This document shows positions 36,644-44,742 of a stretch of DNA of 64,000 bases, piece by piece. Where the stretch lies: contig NZ_CP089391.1 of assembly GCF_027594865.1 (NCBI RefSeq), positions 3,006,501 to 3,070,500 of the forward strand, in the 5' to 3' direction. This stretch comes from Bradyrhizobium xenonodulans (GTDB lineage Bacteria; Pseudomonadota; Alphaproteobacteria; Rhizobiales; Xanthobacteraceae). Under the pieces are notes generated by a model. It was not told where the DNA came from and ran no database searches. It saw only the letters and a list, made by a program, of their open reading frames with translations. A program made the translations under genes and the position numbers. Position 1 is the stretch's first letter, and each line of letters begins with the position of its first letter.

Positions 36644-38605
36644 CTAAAGCCTGATTTCGCCCGCAACGATGCGCGCGTAGACCACCCGGTCGATCGAACG
36701 ATAGTCGCCGGTCGCCGGATCACGCAGGAACAGCGGATCGTCCACCACCGAAGGATCAAATCCCTCGCGGATCAGCCGCTGCTTCTGCTGCTTGAAAGTG
36801 TCGGTCACATCGAGCGCCCGGCACAATCTGACGAAAGTTGGAACTGCGTAGCGTGGAAGCCGGTACGAGAGGTGTTCCCTGAGCATCCCGAAATCGAAAC
36901 GTTGGTCCACCACCAGGGCCGCCATGCCGGCGCGGCCATCCATCCCCGACACGGCAACTCCATAGGTCGAGGCGTCAACTATGCCTGGGCAGTCCCTTAT
37001 TGCGTCGTTCACTTCGCTCGTCGCGACGTTCTCGCCCTTCCAGCGGTACGTGTCGCCAAGGCGGTCGACGAAGTGCAAATAGCCCTGCTCGTCGCGCAGC
37101 ATCAGATCGCCGGTGCGGAACCACGCGTCGCCCTGGGAAAAAACGTTGCGCAGAATCTTCTTCTCGGTCTCGGCCGGATCCGTGTACCCTTCGAAAGGTG
37201 CGCCGTCGCGATCGGCGCGGCCGATGCGCCCGATAGCCTCGCCAGTCTCGCCAGGACCGCAGGCGATGCAGAGCCCGGTGTCGCTGCGGAGCGGTCTCCC
37301 GCTGTCGGCATCTACCTTGACGACCAAGGCGGGAAAGCGGTGTGCCAGCACCGGCGGGATCCGGCCGATCGCGCCGGGCTTTCCCTCGACGTTGAACAGC
37401 GAGAAGTTACCTTCTGTTGCGGCATAGAATTCGAGGATCTGCGGTATCGCGAACCGGCTGGCGAACTCTTCCCAGATGTCGCCGCGCAATCCGTTGCCGA
37501 CAGCCAGGCGCAGGCGGTGTTGCGTATCGCGTTCGGACGACGGCGCCTTCAGCAGATAGCGGCACAGCTCGCCGATATACTGGAAGACGGTACAGTCGAA
37601 GCGCGCGATGTCGTCCCAGAAGCTGCTGGCGGAGAATTTCTCCGCAATGGCGACCGAAGCGCCCGCGCAAAGCATGCTGCAGGGCGCCGCGACGCCGCCA
37701 ACCGAGTGATGGAGCGGGAGGCAATCGTAGATCCGATCGTCGGTGGATGCGTCCGTCAGTCCGGCGAACCACCCGCCCCAGGTGAGAATACGGCGATGAC
37801 TGACGTTCGCGGCCTTTGGCAGCCCAGTAGTGCCCGAGGTGTAGATGAGGAGCGCGCGTTGATCGATCGTGACGTCGCCACGTTCGGCGGGGGGCAGCGG
37901 ATTTGGCTCGAAGGTGGCGAGCGCCGCATCTAGATCGCCGCTTGCGTCGCGGGTGCCGACGGTCCAACTCCGCGGCACGCGGCGCAGGTGCGGACGTGCG
38001 CTCTCGAACGCCTCGACGCAATCGGCAGCGAGGATGAGGTGATCTGCAAGCGCAATGTCGATGCAGTGGGCGAGGGACCGGCCGACCAGCCTGGTATTGA
38101 TCAATGCCACTGTCGCGCCGACGCTGCTGATGCCGATCCAGCAGGCGAGGTAGTCCGGCCGGTTCGGCATCAGAAGGCAGACGGTGCGGCCGGCATGAAG
38201 GCCGAGACCCCGCGCCCAGCGCGCATAGCGGTTGATCCGGGCGGCGAGTTCGCTATAGGTGAAGGATTGGCCATCCGAGAGCAAGGCAGGTCGTTCGGGC
38301 TGACGCTCGGCCCATTCCTCCACGATGTCGGCGAACAACCGATGCGGCCGGGCTTCTAGCCGCGCGGTGAGTGCGATGGCTCGCAGCCAGGTTTGGGCGG
38401 CGGAGCGTCTGCGCTGCGGAGTGCCGCGTCCGGTCGCCTGCGGGATCTTGGCTGGTTTCATGACGCGATCATTCGGCTGGGCGCGATCGGCATCCGCGCG
38501 CGCCTGCTTGCTGACCTGCAAGGCTGCGGCCGGAGGGACCTTGCAATCATTGGCGATGCGGCTCGCTTGGTCGTCGAAGCGGAATCTCCCTCCAACTGAC
38601 GTCAT
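36644..38605 (-). CDS. FATP-like (very long chain) acyl-CoA synthetase
   Basis: A 653-residue AMP-dependent synthetase. The ATP motif is LLIYTSGTTGLPKAA; EFYAATEGNFSLFN and FRTGDLMLRDEQGYLHF followed by TYRWKGENV are characteristic of the FATP/very-long-chain acyl-CoA synthetase branch. An N-terminal extension of about 85 residues precedes the enzyme core and has no recognised domain; start sites inside it cannot be excluded, but ATG 38605 overlaps the carrier protein stop in an ATGA junction, supporting this start. It probably activates a fatty or other carboxylic acid for the pathway. Confidence 0.85.
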   Translation of the reverse strand: MTSVGGRFRFDDQASRIANDCKVPPAAALQVSKQARADADRAQPNDRVMKPAKIPQATGRGTPQRRRSAAQTWLRAIALTARLEARPHRLFADIVEEWAERQPERPALLSDGQSFTYSELAARINRYARWARGLGLHAGRTVCLLMPNRPDYLACWIGISSVGATVALINTRLVGRSLAHCIDIALADHLILAADCVEAFESARPHLRRVPRSWTVGTRDASGDLDAALATFEPNPLPPAERGDVTIDQRALLIYTSGTTGLPKAANVSHRRILTWGGWFAGLTDASTDDRIYDCLPLHHSVGGVAAPCSMLCAGASVAIAEKFSASSFWDDIARFDCTVFQYIGELCRYLLKAPSSERDTQHRLRLAVGNGLRGDIWEEFASRFAIPQILEFYAATEGNFSLFNVEGKPGAIGRIPPVLAHRFPALVVKVDADSGRPLRSDTGLCIACGPGETGEAIGRIGRADRDGAPFEGYTDPAETEKKILRNVFSQGDAWFRTGDLMLRDEQGYLHFVDRLGDTYRWKGENVATSEVNDAIRDCPGIVDASTYGVAVSGMDGRAGMAALVVDQRFDFGMLREHLSYRLPRYAVPTFVRLCRALDVTDTFKQQKQRLIREGFDPSVVDDPLFLRDPATGDYRSIDRVVYARIVAGEIRL

Positions 38606-38871
38606 CCCGACCCGGATCCCAGCTGGTTGAGGATCATCCGCTCCATCGCCTTCACCGATTGAAAATTTTCGGGCGTGATTTCGAGGTGGGGAAGGATGAG
38701 ATCGAACTCGGCTTCAACCTTGAGCATCAGCTCGACCATGCCGATCGAGCTCAGCCCGATATCCACCAGGCGTGACTCCGGGTGGAGATCGGCGGTGATC
38801 GCGTTCTGCTGGAGGACGCTCTGGACGACGGATAGAACACGGTTCTGAACGTTGACGACAAAGTCGTGCAT
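38602..38871 (-). CDS. carrier protein, likely partner of the amino acid ligase
   Basis: An 89-residue carrier protein with phosphopantetheine site LVDIGLSSIGMVELM (Ser42). The GLSS form differs from the GFDSL of the other ACP and, as I recall, small carrier proteins near amino acid:[carrier protein] ligases often have this kind of site. ATG 38871 follows GGGG; the stop overlaps the synthetase start. It is the first gene of the leftward operon, and the ligase at 40346 is the second gene of the divergent operon about 1.5 kb away. It is the most likely acceptor of an activated amino acid. Confidence 0.85.
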   Translation of the reverse strand: MHDFVVNVQNRVLSVVQSVLQQNAITADLHPESRLVDIGLSSIGMVELMLKVEAEFDLILPHLEITPENFQSVKAMERMILNQLGSGSG

Positions 38872-39093
38872 TTCACTGGCCCCTTGCCGTGGTCGGGCGT
38901 GATCACAATCGGGGCGACGATACCCAACTACTCTTCTGCTCAATAGCTCTGCTTCGGAGGTACCTCGCCCGGGAGTGGTAGCTCCCTGGCACCCACTTCT
39001 GCGCCAACGACGCAGCAAGCGAAGTGAGCTAGCTGTTGATTTTGAGCGGAATCTTTCTCGACCTGGGAACGATGAAATGGGAGGCGTTGGCGC
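38872..39093. promoter_or_regulatory. divergent promoter region of the carrier-protein cluster
   Basis: A 222-bp gap separates the two arms of the cluster and must hold both promoters. I see no clear consensus elements and no copy of the GGGTAATCC box. GGGAGG before ATG 39094 is the ribosome binding site of the rightward arm. Confidence 0.55.
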
Positions 39094-40320
39094 ATGAGTG
39101 TGCAGGAGGTCAAGCTTCGCAACTTCGCTACGGACATCGGACGAGCAACTTTCTCTCCCGACGGTTCCTCGTTCCGGCAGCGGATGACAAATGTCGCGGA
39201 GGTCGCTGCGACGGAGGCCGAGGCGGTCGATCGCGAGGCGCGCTTCCCACGTAAGGCGATCGACGCGGCGCGCAAGGAGAGACTGCTAGGCGCTCAGATT
39301 CCGGTCGAGTTCGGGGGGGACGGTGCGTCCATCTCCGAGGTGACAGACATGTGTTACGCGCTCGGTCGCGCTTGCGCCTCCGCGGGAATGATCTTCGCGA
39401 TGCATCAGACCAAGATCGCGTGTCTCGTCCGCCACGGGACGGGCAGCGGGTGGCACGAAAGTCTCATGCGCCGCGTGGCTGCCGAACAGCTGTTGCTGGC
39501 ATCGTCGACAACGGAAGGTCAGAACGGCGGAAACATACGCTTCAGCTCGGCCGCAGTGGAGCGCGCTGATACCGAGATTTCACTCGTGCGCGATGCGACG
39601 GTGATCTCGTACGGGGCCGAGGCGGACGGCATCGTCACGGTCGCCCGCCGCTCCGACTCTTCCGCCGGATCCGATCAGGTGCTGCTGGCCATCACCCGCG
39701 ACGATTATACGCTGGAGCCCACTCTCGCGTGGGAGACGCTTGGCATGCGTGGAACCTGCAGTGCCGGGTTCAAGCTGAATTTCAGGGGCGCCGTCGACCA
39801 GATATTCCCCGTGCCGTACGAAAGGATCCATGCGCAGACAATGACACCCGTCGCCCACCTGTGCTGGTCCTCGGTCTGGGCCGGGATCGCGGCTGCGGCG
39901 GTAGACCGAGCGCAGCTCTTCATCCGCAAAGCCGCTCGCGGGTCGGGCGGCAATATGCCTCCCGGCGCGGCGCATTTCACCGCCGCCAAAATGACGCTGA
40001 CAAAACTGCGCGCCGTCATCGCCGCGAATCTCCAGTTCTACGAAGCGCGCGAACGGGACGAGCGCGCGCTGTCGTCCGTCGACTTCCAGTCCTCGATCAA
40101 TCTTCTAAAGGTGGAGGCCTCCGAGCTCGCGGTCGCCGCCGTCATGCACGCGATGCGCGCCTGCGGCCTGTCCGGTTACCGCAACGACACCGACGTCAGT
40201 ATCGGCCGCCACCTGCGCGACGTGCTGTCCGCTCCGATAATGATCAACAACGACCGCATCCTCGCCAGCATCGGTACCGCCACGCTGATGAGCGCCGTCC
40301 CGGAGTCCCTGCGCGATTGA
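39094..40320 (+). CDS. acyl-CoA dehydrogenase-like flavoprotein
   Basis: A 408-residue protein with the acyl-CoA dehydrogenase fold: an N-terminal helical part with GAQIPVEFGGDGASISE, a middle beta domain with LAWETLGMRGTCSAGFKL, and a C-terminal helical part ending RHLRDVLSAPIMINNDRILAS. Where medium-chain enzymes have the catalytic Glu (YEG), this one has an INND-type segment, so the general base is not obvious. ATG 39094 has GGGAGG upstream. Such proteins are, from memory, found next to amino acid:[carrier protein] ligases and may oxidise a carrier-bound aminoacyl or acyl group. Ordinary fatty acid beta-oxidation is less likely in this context. Confidence 0.82.
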   Translation: MSVQEVKLRNFATDIGRATFSPDGSSFRQRMTNVAEVAATEAEAVDREARFPRKAIDAARKERLLGAQIPVEFGGDGASISEVTDMCYALGRACASAGMIFAMHQTKIACLVRHGTGSGWHESLMRRVAAEQLLLASSTTEGQNGGNIRFSSAAVERADTEISLVRDATVISYGAEADGIVTVARRSDSSAGSDQVLLAITRDDYTLEPTLAWETLGMRGTCSAGFKLNFRGAVDQIFPVPYERIHAQTMTPVAHLCWSSVWAGIAAAAVDRAQLFIRKAARGSGGNMPPGAAHFTAAKMTLTKLRAVIAANLQFYEARERDERALSSVDFQSSINLLKVEASELAVAAVMHAMRACGLSGYRNDTDVSIGRHLRDVLSAPIMINNDRILASIGTATLMSAVPESLRD

Positions 40321-40345
40321 ATTTCTCCCCAAAAGGAATTGACTG

Positions 40346-41350
40346 ATGAACCTGGCCACTGTCGAAGCACCGGCGGACTCCACTCCGTCTCCGGCTGATC
40401 CGTTGGACCATCTTGCCGACGCGCTGTTCCACGAGATGGGATCTCCCGGCGTCTACGGCCGCACCGCGCTCTACGAAGACGTCGTGGAGCGAATTGGGGC
40501 GGTGATCTCGCGGAATCGCGAACCGAACACTGAGGTGATGCGCTTCCCGCCTGTCATGAACCGCGCTCAGCTCGAGAGGTCGGGCTATCTGAAGAGCTTT
40601 CCCAACCTTCTTGGCTGCGTCTGTGGCTTGCACGGCACGGAAAGCGAGATCGACGCGGCGATCAGCCGCTTCGATGCCGGCGGCGACTGGACCGGGGCGC
40701 TGTCAGTGGCCGATCTCGTTCTGTCGCCGGCCGCCTGCTATCCGGTCTATCCGATCGCGGCGAGCCGAGGTCCCGTGCCGGCTGGCGGCTTGAGCTTTGA
40801 CGTGGCCGCCGATTGTTTTCGTCGCGAGCCCTCGCGTCATCTCGACCGGCTGCAGTCCTTCAGGATGCGCGAATTCGTCTGCATCGGTAGCCCCGATCAC
40901 GTCTCGGCGTTCCGGGAGCGCTGGATCATACGCGCCCAGGAGATCGCCAAGGCTCTCGGACTGACCTTCAAGGTCGACTATGCCAACGACCCCTTCTTCG
41001 GCCGGGTCGGTCAAATGATGGCGGTGAGCCAAAAGCAGCAGTCGCTGAAGTTTGAGCTGTTGGTGCCTCTGCGCTCCGCGGAGCGACCGACCGCCTGCAT
41101 GAGCTTCAACTACCACCGGGATCATTTCGGCACTGCCTGGGGCATCGTCAATGCGGCCTCCGAGCCGGCCCACACCGCCTGCGTGGCCTTCGGAATGGAC
41201 CGTCTCGCCGTCGCCATGTTCCATACCCACGGCAAAGACGTTGCCCTGTGGCCGATCGCAGTGCGGGAACTGCTGGGCTTTCCGCTGACTGATCGCTGGT
41301 CGCCGTCAGTATTCGAGGAGTTCCGATGCGCCAAGGAAGTCGGGAGCTAG
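40346..41350 (+). CDS. amino acid:[carrier protein] ligase (class II aaRS-like)
   Basis: A 334-residue homologue of the catalytic core of atypical seryl-tRNA synthetases, without a tRNA-binding domain. Class II motif 2 is CFRREPS followed by LDRLQSFRMREFVCIGS, and motif 3 is ACVAFGMDRLAVAMF. Cys131, Glu176 and Cys279 sit at the same residue numbers as the zinc ligands I recall for B. japonicum Bll0957, a glycine:[carrier protein] ligase. The family activates a small amino acid (Gly or Ala in studied cases) and transfers it to the phosphopantetheine arm of a small carrier protein. AAAAGGAATTG precedes ATG 40346. The likely acceptor is the carrier protein at 38602. Confidence 0.92.
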   Translation: MNLATVEAPADSTPSPADPLDHLADALFHEMGSPGVYGRTALYEDVVERIGAVISRNREPNTEVMRFPPVMNRAQLERSGYLKSFPNLLGCVCGLHGTESEIDAAISRFDAGGDWTGALSVADLVLSPAACYPVYPIAASRGPVPAGGLSFDVAADCFRREPSRHLDRLQSFRMREFVCIGSPDHVSAFRERWIIRAQEIAKALGLTFKVDYANDPFFGRVGQMMAVSQKQQSLKFELLVPLRSAERPTACMSFNYHRDHFGTAWGIVNAASEPAHTACVAFGMDRLAVAMFHTHGKDVALWPIAVRELLGFPLTDRWSPSVFEEFRCAKEVGS

Positions 41351-42657
41351 CCCGGGATCGGCGAGCCGAAGGGCCAGCCTCCATGAGGAGAGAGACTCTT
41401 GCCGTCCACGGCGGCTTCGACAACGATCCGGCAACGAAAGCCGTTGCCGTACCGATCTACCAGACGGCCTCGTATGCATTCGACAGCGCCGACCACGGAG
41501 CCGCGCTTTTCAACCTCGAAGCGGACGGCTTCCGATACACCCGGATCGGCAATCCGACCAACGCCGTGCTGGAGAAGCGCGTCGCCGCCCTGGAAGGGGG
41601 GATCGAGGCGCTCAGCGTGGCCTGCGGTCAGGCCGCGGTAAACTATGCGGTGGTCAATGTCGCGGAGATGGGCACCAACATCGTCTCGGTCCCGCAGCTC
41701 TACGGCACCACGCATACGCTCTTCGCGCACATCCTGCCGAGGCAGGGCATTATGGTCCGGTTTTCGGAAGATGACCGGCCGGCGAGCGTCGAAAGACTGA
41801 TCGACGATGACACCCGGGCGGTGTTCTGCGAGAGCGTCGGAAATCCGGCCGGAAACGTCTGCGACATCGAAGCGATGGCCGAGGTCGCGCACAGGCACGG
41901 CGTCCCGTTGATCGTCGACAACACGGTCCCGACACCGATCCTGCTCCGACCGATCGAATACGGCGCAGACATCGTCGTGGAGTCGCTGACGAAATTCATG
42001 GGTGGGCACGGCACCACGCTCGGTGGAATTATCGTCGACGGCGGCAGGTTCCCCTGGGCGAAGCATCGCCGGCGCTTCCCGATGATGAACGAGCCGGAGA
42101 CATCGTACCATGGGCTGGTCTTCACCGAGCGATACGGGGCCGCCGCCTACATTGCGCGTTGCCGCGCCGTCTCCCAGAGGACCACCGGCGCCGTCCTGGC
42201 GCCGATGAACGCTTTCCTGCTGCTACAGGGCATTGAGACCGTCGCGCTCCGCATCGAGCGGCACGTCGAAAATGGCGAGAAGGTCGCGCGGTTCTTGCGC
42301 GATGACCGCCGTGTCGGGTGGGTGAACTATGCGGGCTTTCACGACAGCCCGTATTACGCGCTGACACAGAAGTATCTGGGTGGCCGGGCGTGTTCGCTGC
42401 TGACCTTTGGCGTGGCTGGAGGCTTCGAGGCGGGCAAGCGGTTCTACGACGCGCTGAAGCTCTGCAAAAGGCTAGTCAATATCGGCGATGCGAAAACACT
42501 CGCCTGCCACCCCGCCTCGACAACGCACCGGCAAATGTCGGCCGACGAACAGGACAAGGCCGGCGTGCGGCCCGAGATGATCAGGCTGAGCGTCGGAATC
42601 GAGCACATCGACGACATCATCGCGGATCTCGATCAGGCTCTCTGTGCCGCGAACTGA
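41326..42657 (+). CDS. O-acylhomoserine sulfhydrylase-like PLP enzyme
   Basis: A 443-residue Cys/Met-metabolism PLP-dependent enzyme of the MetY/MetZ type. It has ETLAVHGGFDNDPAT at the N-terminus, the PLP-phosphate region ALSVACGQAAVN, and the Schiff-base lysine (about Lys223) in VVESLTKFMGGHGTTLGG. DAKTLACHPASTTHRQM is the typical C-terminal motif. It should catalyse gamma-replacement on an O-acylhomoserine or similar substrate. ATG 41326 has GAGGAG five bases upstream and overlaps the ligase gene by 25 bp; a later ATG at 41383 would give the commoner family start. The MetA-like gene follows. The nucleophile may be sulfide or something pathway-specific. Confidence 0.88.
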   Translation: MRQGSRELARDRRAEGPASMRRETLAVHGGFDNDPATKAVAVPIYQTASYAFDSADHGAALFNLEADGFRYTRIGNPTNAVLEKRVAALEGGIEALSVACGQAAVNYAVVNVAEMGTNIVSVPQLYGTTHTLFAHILPRQGIMVRFSEDDRPASVERLIDDDTRAVFCESVGNPAGNVCDIEAMAEVAHRHGVPLIVDNTVPTPILLRPIEYGADIVVESLTKFMGGHGTTLGGIIVDGGRFPWAKHRRRFPMMNEPETSYHGLVFTERYGAAAYIARCRAVSQRTTGAVLAPMNAFLLLQGIETVALRIERHVENGEKVARFLRDDRRVGWVNYAGFHDSPYYALTQKYLGGRACSLLTFGVAGGFEAGKRFYDALKLCKRLVNIGDAKTLACHPASTTHRQMSADEQDKAGVRPEMIRLSVGIEHIDDIIADLDQALCAAN

Positions 42658-42670
42658 TGTGTCGTGAAAC

Positions 42671-43843
42671 ATGAAGGCATTCGGAATGACTGTCCTAATC
42701 GACATCGATTCGCACGAACACCACCTCTTCTCGAGAGCGCCGGGTGCAGGCGTCCATGCGGCGGCGTCACCGGGAAACCGGGTGGAGTGCCTCGACATCG
42801 GGGTCATCAATAACATGTCGGATGCTGCCTTGATGTCGACAGAGCGCCAGCTGTTCGATCTCATTAATGCGGCGGCCGGACGACTTTTCGTCAGGCTGCA
42901 CTTCTACACGATGGCGGCGACCCCCCGTTCGGAATGGGGGCGCGATTACGTGCGGCGATACTATCGTGGCATCGACGATCTCTTGAACAGGCGCCTGGAT
43001 GGTGTGATCGTGACCGGCGCCGAACCCAGGGCCGCCAGCCTGACGGAAGAGCCATATTGGGCCACTTTCGCAGAGATCGCCGACTGGGCCGCGGAGAATA
43101 CCGTGTCGTCGGTGTTTTCCTGCCTGGCCGTCCATGCGGCCGTCCTGCACCTGGACGGCGTTGCGCGTCGCAAGCTGCCCAGCAAGTGTTTCGGTGTCTT
43201 CGCTCAGACAAAGACGAGACATCATCCCTTGCTGCAAGATGTGCCGAAGACCTTCAAGATTCCGCACGCCAGGTGGAACGAGGTGGAGGAGGGGGATCTG
43301 GCGCGCTGCGGATATTCAGTGCTCACGTGGTCGGCTGAGACTGGCGCCGACTGCTTCGTCAAGCAGCAGAAGGAGAGCCTTTTCGTTCATTTCCAGGGGC
43401 ACCCGGAATACGAAACCCAGAGCCTGCTGGGCGAATATAGGAGAGATATGGGTCGTTTCCTCCGGGGAGAGAACGACATCTGTCCGACGCTCCCGAGCGG
43501 CTATTTCGGCAATGAGGCCGAAGAGCTGCAAATCGCTTTCCGACAGAAAGCACTTTCCGACAGACGCCCGGAACTCTTCGCCGATTTCCCTGCCGATCAA
43601 GTGGCCAAGGACCTGACCAACGTCTGGCATCAGCCGGCCAAGCGCATATACCGCAATTGGCTGCTGTATATGGTATCGCAGCGAGCTCGACGCTCAAAGC
43701 CGTTGGGCATGCGGGAAGCGGCTCTCTCTGCGGCCGGAGCGCCGGCACATCGCGATGCGCGCAAGGTGGCTGCCGCTCGATCCGCTCGCCCGGCGCGGTC
43801 GCCAAATCCGGTGACCAGGAGGCGGCTCGGATATTGCGAGTGA
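42671..43843 (+). CDS. MetA-like homoserine O-acyltransferase family protein
   Basis: A 390-residue protein of the MetA (homoserine trans-succinylase/acetylase) family. The nucleophile is Cys151 in FSCLAVHAA, and His244 with Glu246 in FQGHPEYE complete the triad, matching Cys142, His235 and Glu237 of E. coli MetA. At the position that sets acetyl- versus succinyl-CoA preference (Glu or Gly in studied enzymes) this protein has GAEPR, so the acyl donor cannot be predicted. The C-terminus carries about 60 extra basic, low-complexity residues. ATG 42671 has a weak ribosome binding site; ATG 42686 is an alternative. It probably makes the O-acyl substrate for the PLP enzyme upstream. Confidence 0.85.
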   Translation: MKAFGMTVLIDIDSHEHHLFSRAPGAGVHAAASPGNRVECLDIGVINNMSDAALMSTERQLFDLINAAAGRLFVRLHFYTMAATPRSEWGRDYVRRYYRGIDDLLNRRLDGVIVTGAEPRAASLTEEPYWATFAEIADWAAENTVSSVFSCLAVHAAVLHLDGVARRKLPSKCFGVFAQTKTRHHPLLQDVPKTFKIPHARWNEVEEGDLARCGYSVLTWSAETGADCFVKQQKESLFVHFQGHPEYETQSLLGEYRRDMGRFLRGENDICPTLPSGYFGNEAEELQIAFRQKALSDRRPELFADFPADQVAKDLTNVWHQPAKRIYRNWLLYMVSQRARRSKPLGMREAALSAAGAPAHRDARKVAAARSARPARSPNPVTRRRLGYCE

Positions 43844-43854
43844 GAGGTCGGACC

Positions 43855-44715
43855 ATGATCCGATGCCGCGAGATAGGAATAGCTGATCTTGACGCCATCG
43901 CCGACCTTCTGACACGCGGCTTTCCCATCCGCTCGCGCGACTACTGGATTAAAGGACTCCGGCGCCTGTCCGTGCGCGAGACGCCCGATAGTTTCCCGCG
44001 CTTCGGCTATATGCTCGAGCATGATCGGACCCCCGTCGGCGCCCTGCTGTTGATCCACACCGCGCGGAAGGATGCCGGACGCACCTCCATCCGCTGCAAT
44101 CTCTCGAGCTGGTATGTGGACCCTGCCTTTCGCAGTTACGCGCCGATGCTGACCAAGGTCGCTCAGCGCCACAACGACGTCACTTACGTCAATATCAGTC
44201 CGGCGCGATGGACCTGGCAAGCCATTGAAGCGCAGGGGTTTCGCCGCTATTGCGGCGGCTTGCTCTTCTCGTTTCCGGCAGTGTCGCGCCCGGCCAAGGC
44301 CATGCGTGTCGAAGTGGTTCGGCAGGACGCGCAGGCCGTCGACGGGTTGTCCGAAGCCGATGTCGTGCTGCTTGCGCGTCACGCGGCCTACGATTGCCTC
44401 AGCCTGGTATGCCGCGCGCTCGACGGCCGCGCCTTTCCGTTCGTTCTGCAGCCGATGCGCGTCCGTCGCATCAGGCTGCCGGCCATGCAGATGATCTATT
44501 GCCCTGACGTGGCGGACTACATCGCATGCGCCGGCGCGATCGGCCGCTTCTTGCTCCGGCGTGGCCGGATATCGATCGCACTCGATGCCAATGGCCCCAT
44601 ACCCAACCTCGTCGGCATCTACAGGGAGCCGATCGGCCGCAAGTACTTCAAGGGCCCGCATTGTCCCCGGCTGGCCGATCTGTCGGATTCCGAGCTCGTG
44701 ATCTATGGGCCATAA
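43855..44715 (+). CDS. GNAT-like acyltransferase
   Basis: A 286-residue protein beginning MIRCREIGIADLDAIADLL, a typical GNAT N-terminal strand and helix, with GALLLIHTA and SSWYVDPAFRSYAPMLTKVA corresponding to the acetyl-CoA binding region. ATG 43855 is preceded by GAGAGG, and upstream codons of the longer open frame overlap the MetA-like gene. The second half does not match a standard GNAT domain. GNATs acylate amino groups, so it may acylate the amino acid product or a carrier-bound amine. Substrate and acyl donor are unknown. Confidence 0.7.
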   Translation: MIRCREIGIADLDAIADLLTRGFPIRSRDYWIKGLRRLSVRETPDSFPRFGYMLEHDRTPVGALLLIHTARKDAGRTSIRCNLSSWYVDPAFRSYAPMLTKVAQRHNDVTYVNISPARWTWQAIEAQGFRRYCGGLLFSFPAVSRPAKAMRVEVVRQDAQAVDGLSEADVVLLARHAAYDCLSLVCRALDGRAFPFVLQPMRVRRIRLPAMQMIYCPDVADYIACAGAIGRFLLRRGRISIALDANGPIPNLVGIYREPIGRKYFKGPHCPRLADLSDSELVIYGP

Positions 44716-44742
44716 TCAGTCGTTCCAGAATGGAGATTCGTT

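Noticed and set aside
36437..37933. Plus-strand open frame of 498 residues
   Set aside because: Antisense to the FATP-like synthetase and carrier protein, both with clear motifs; a shadow frame.
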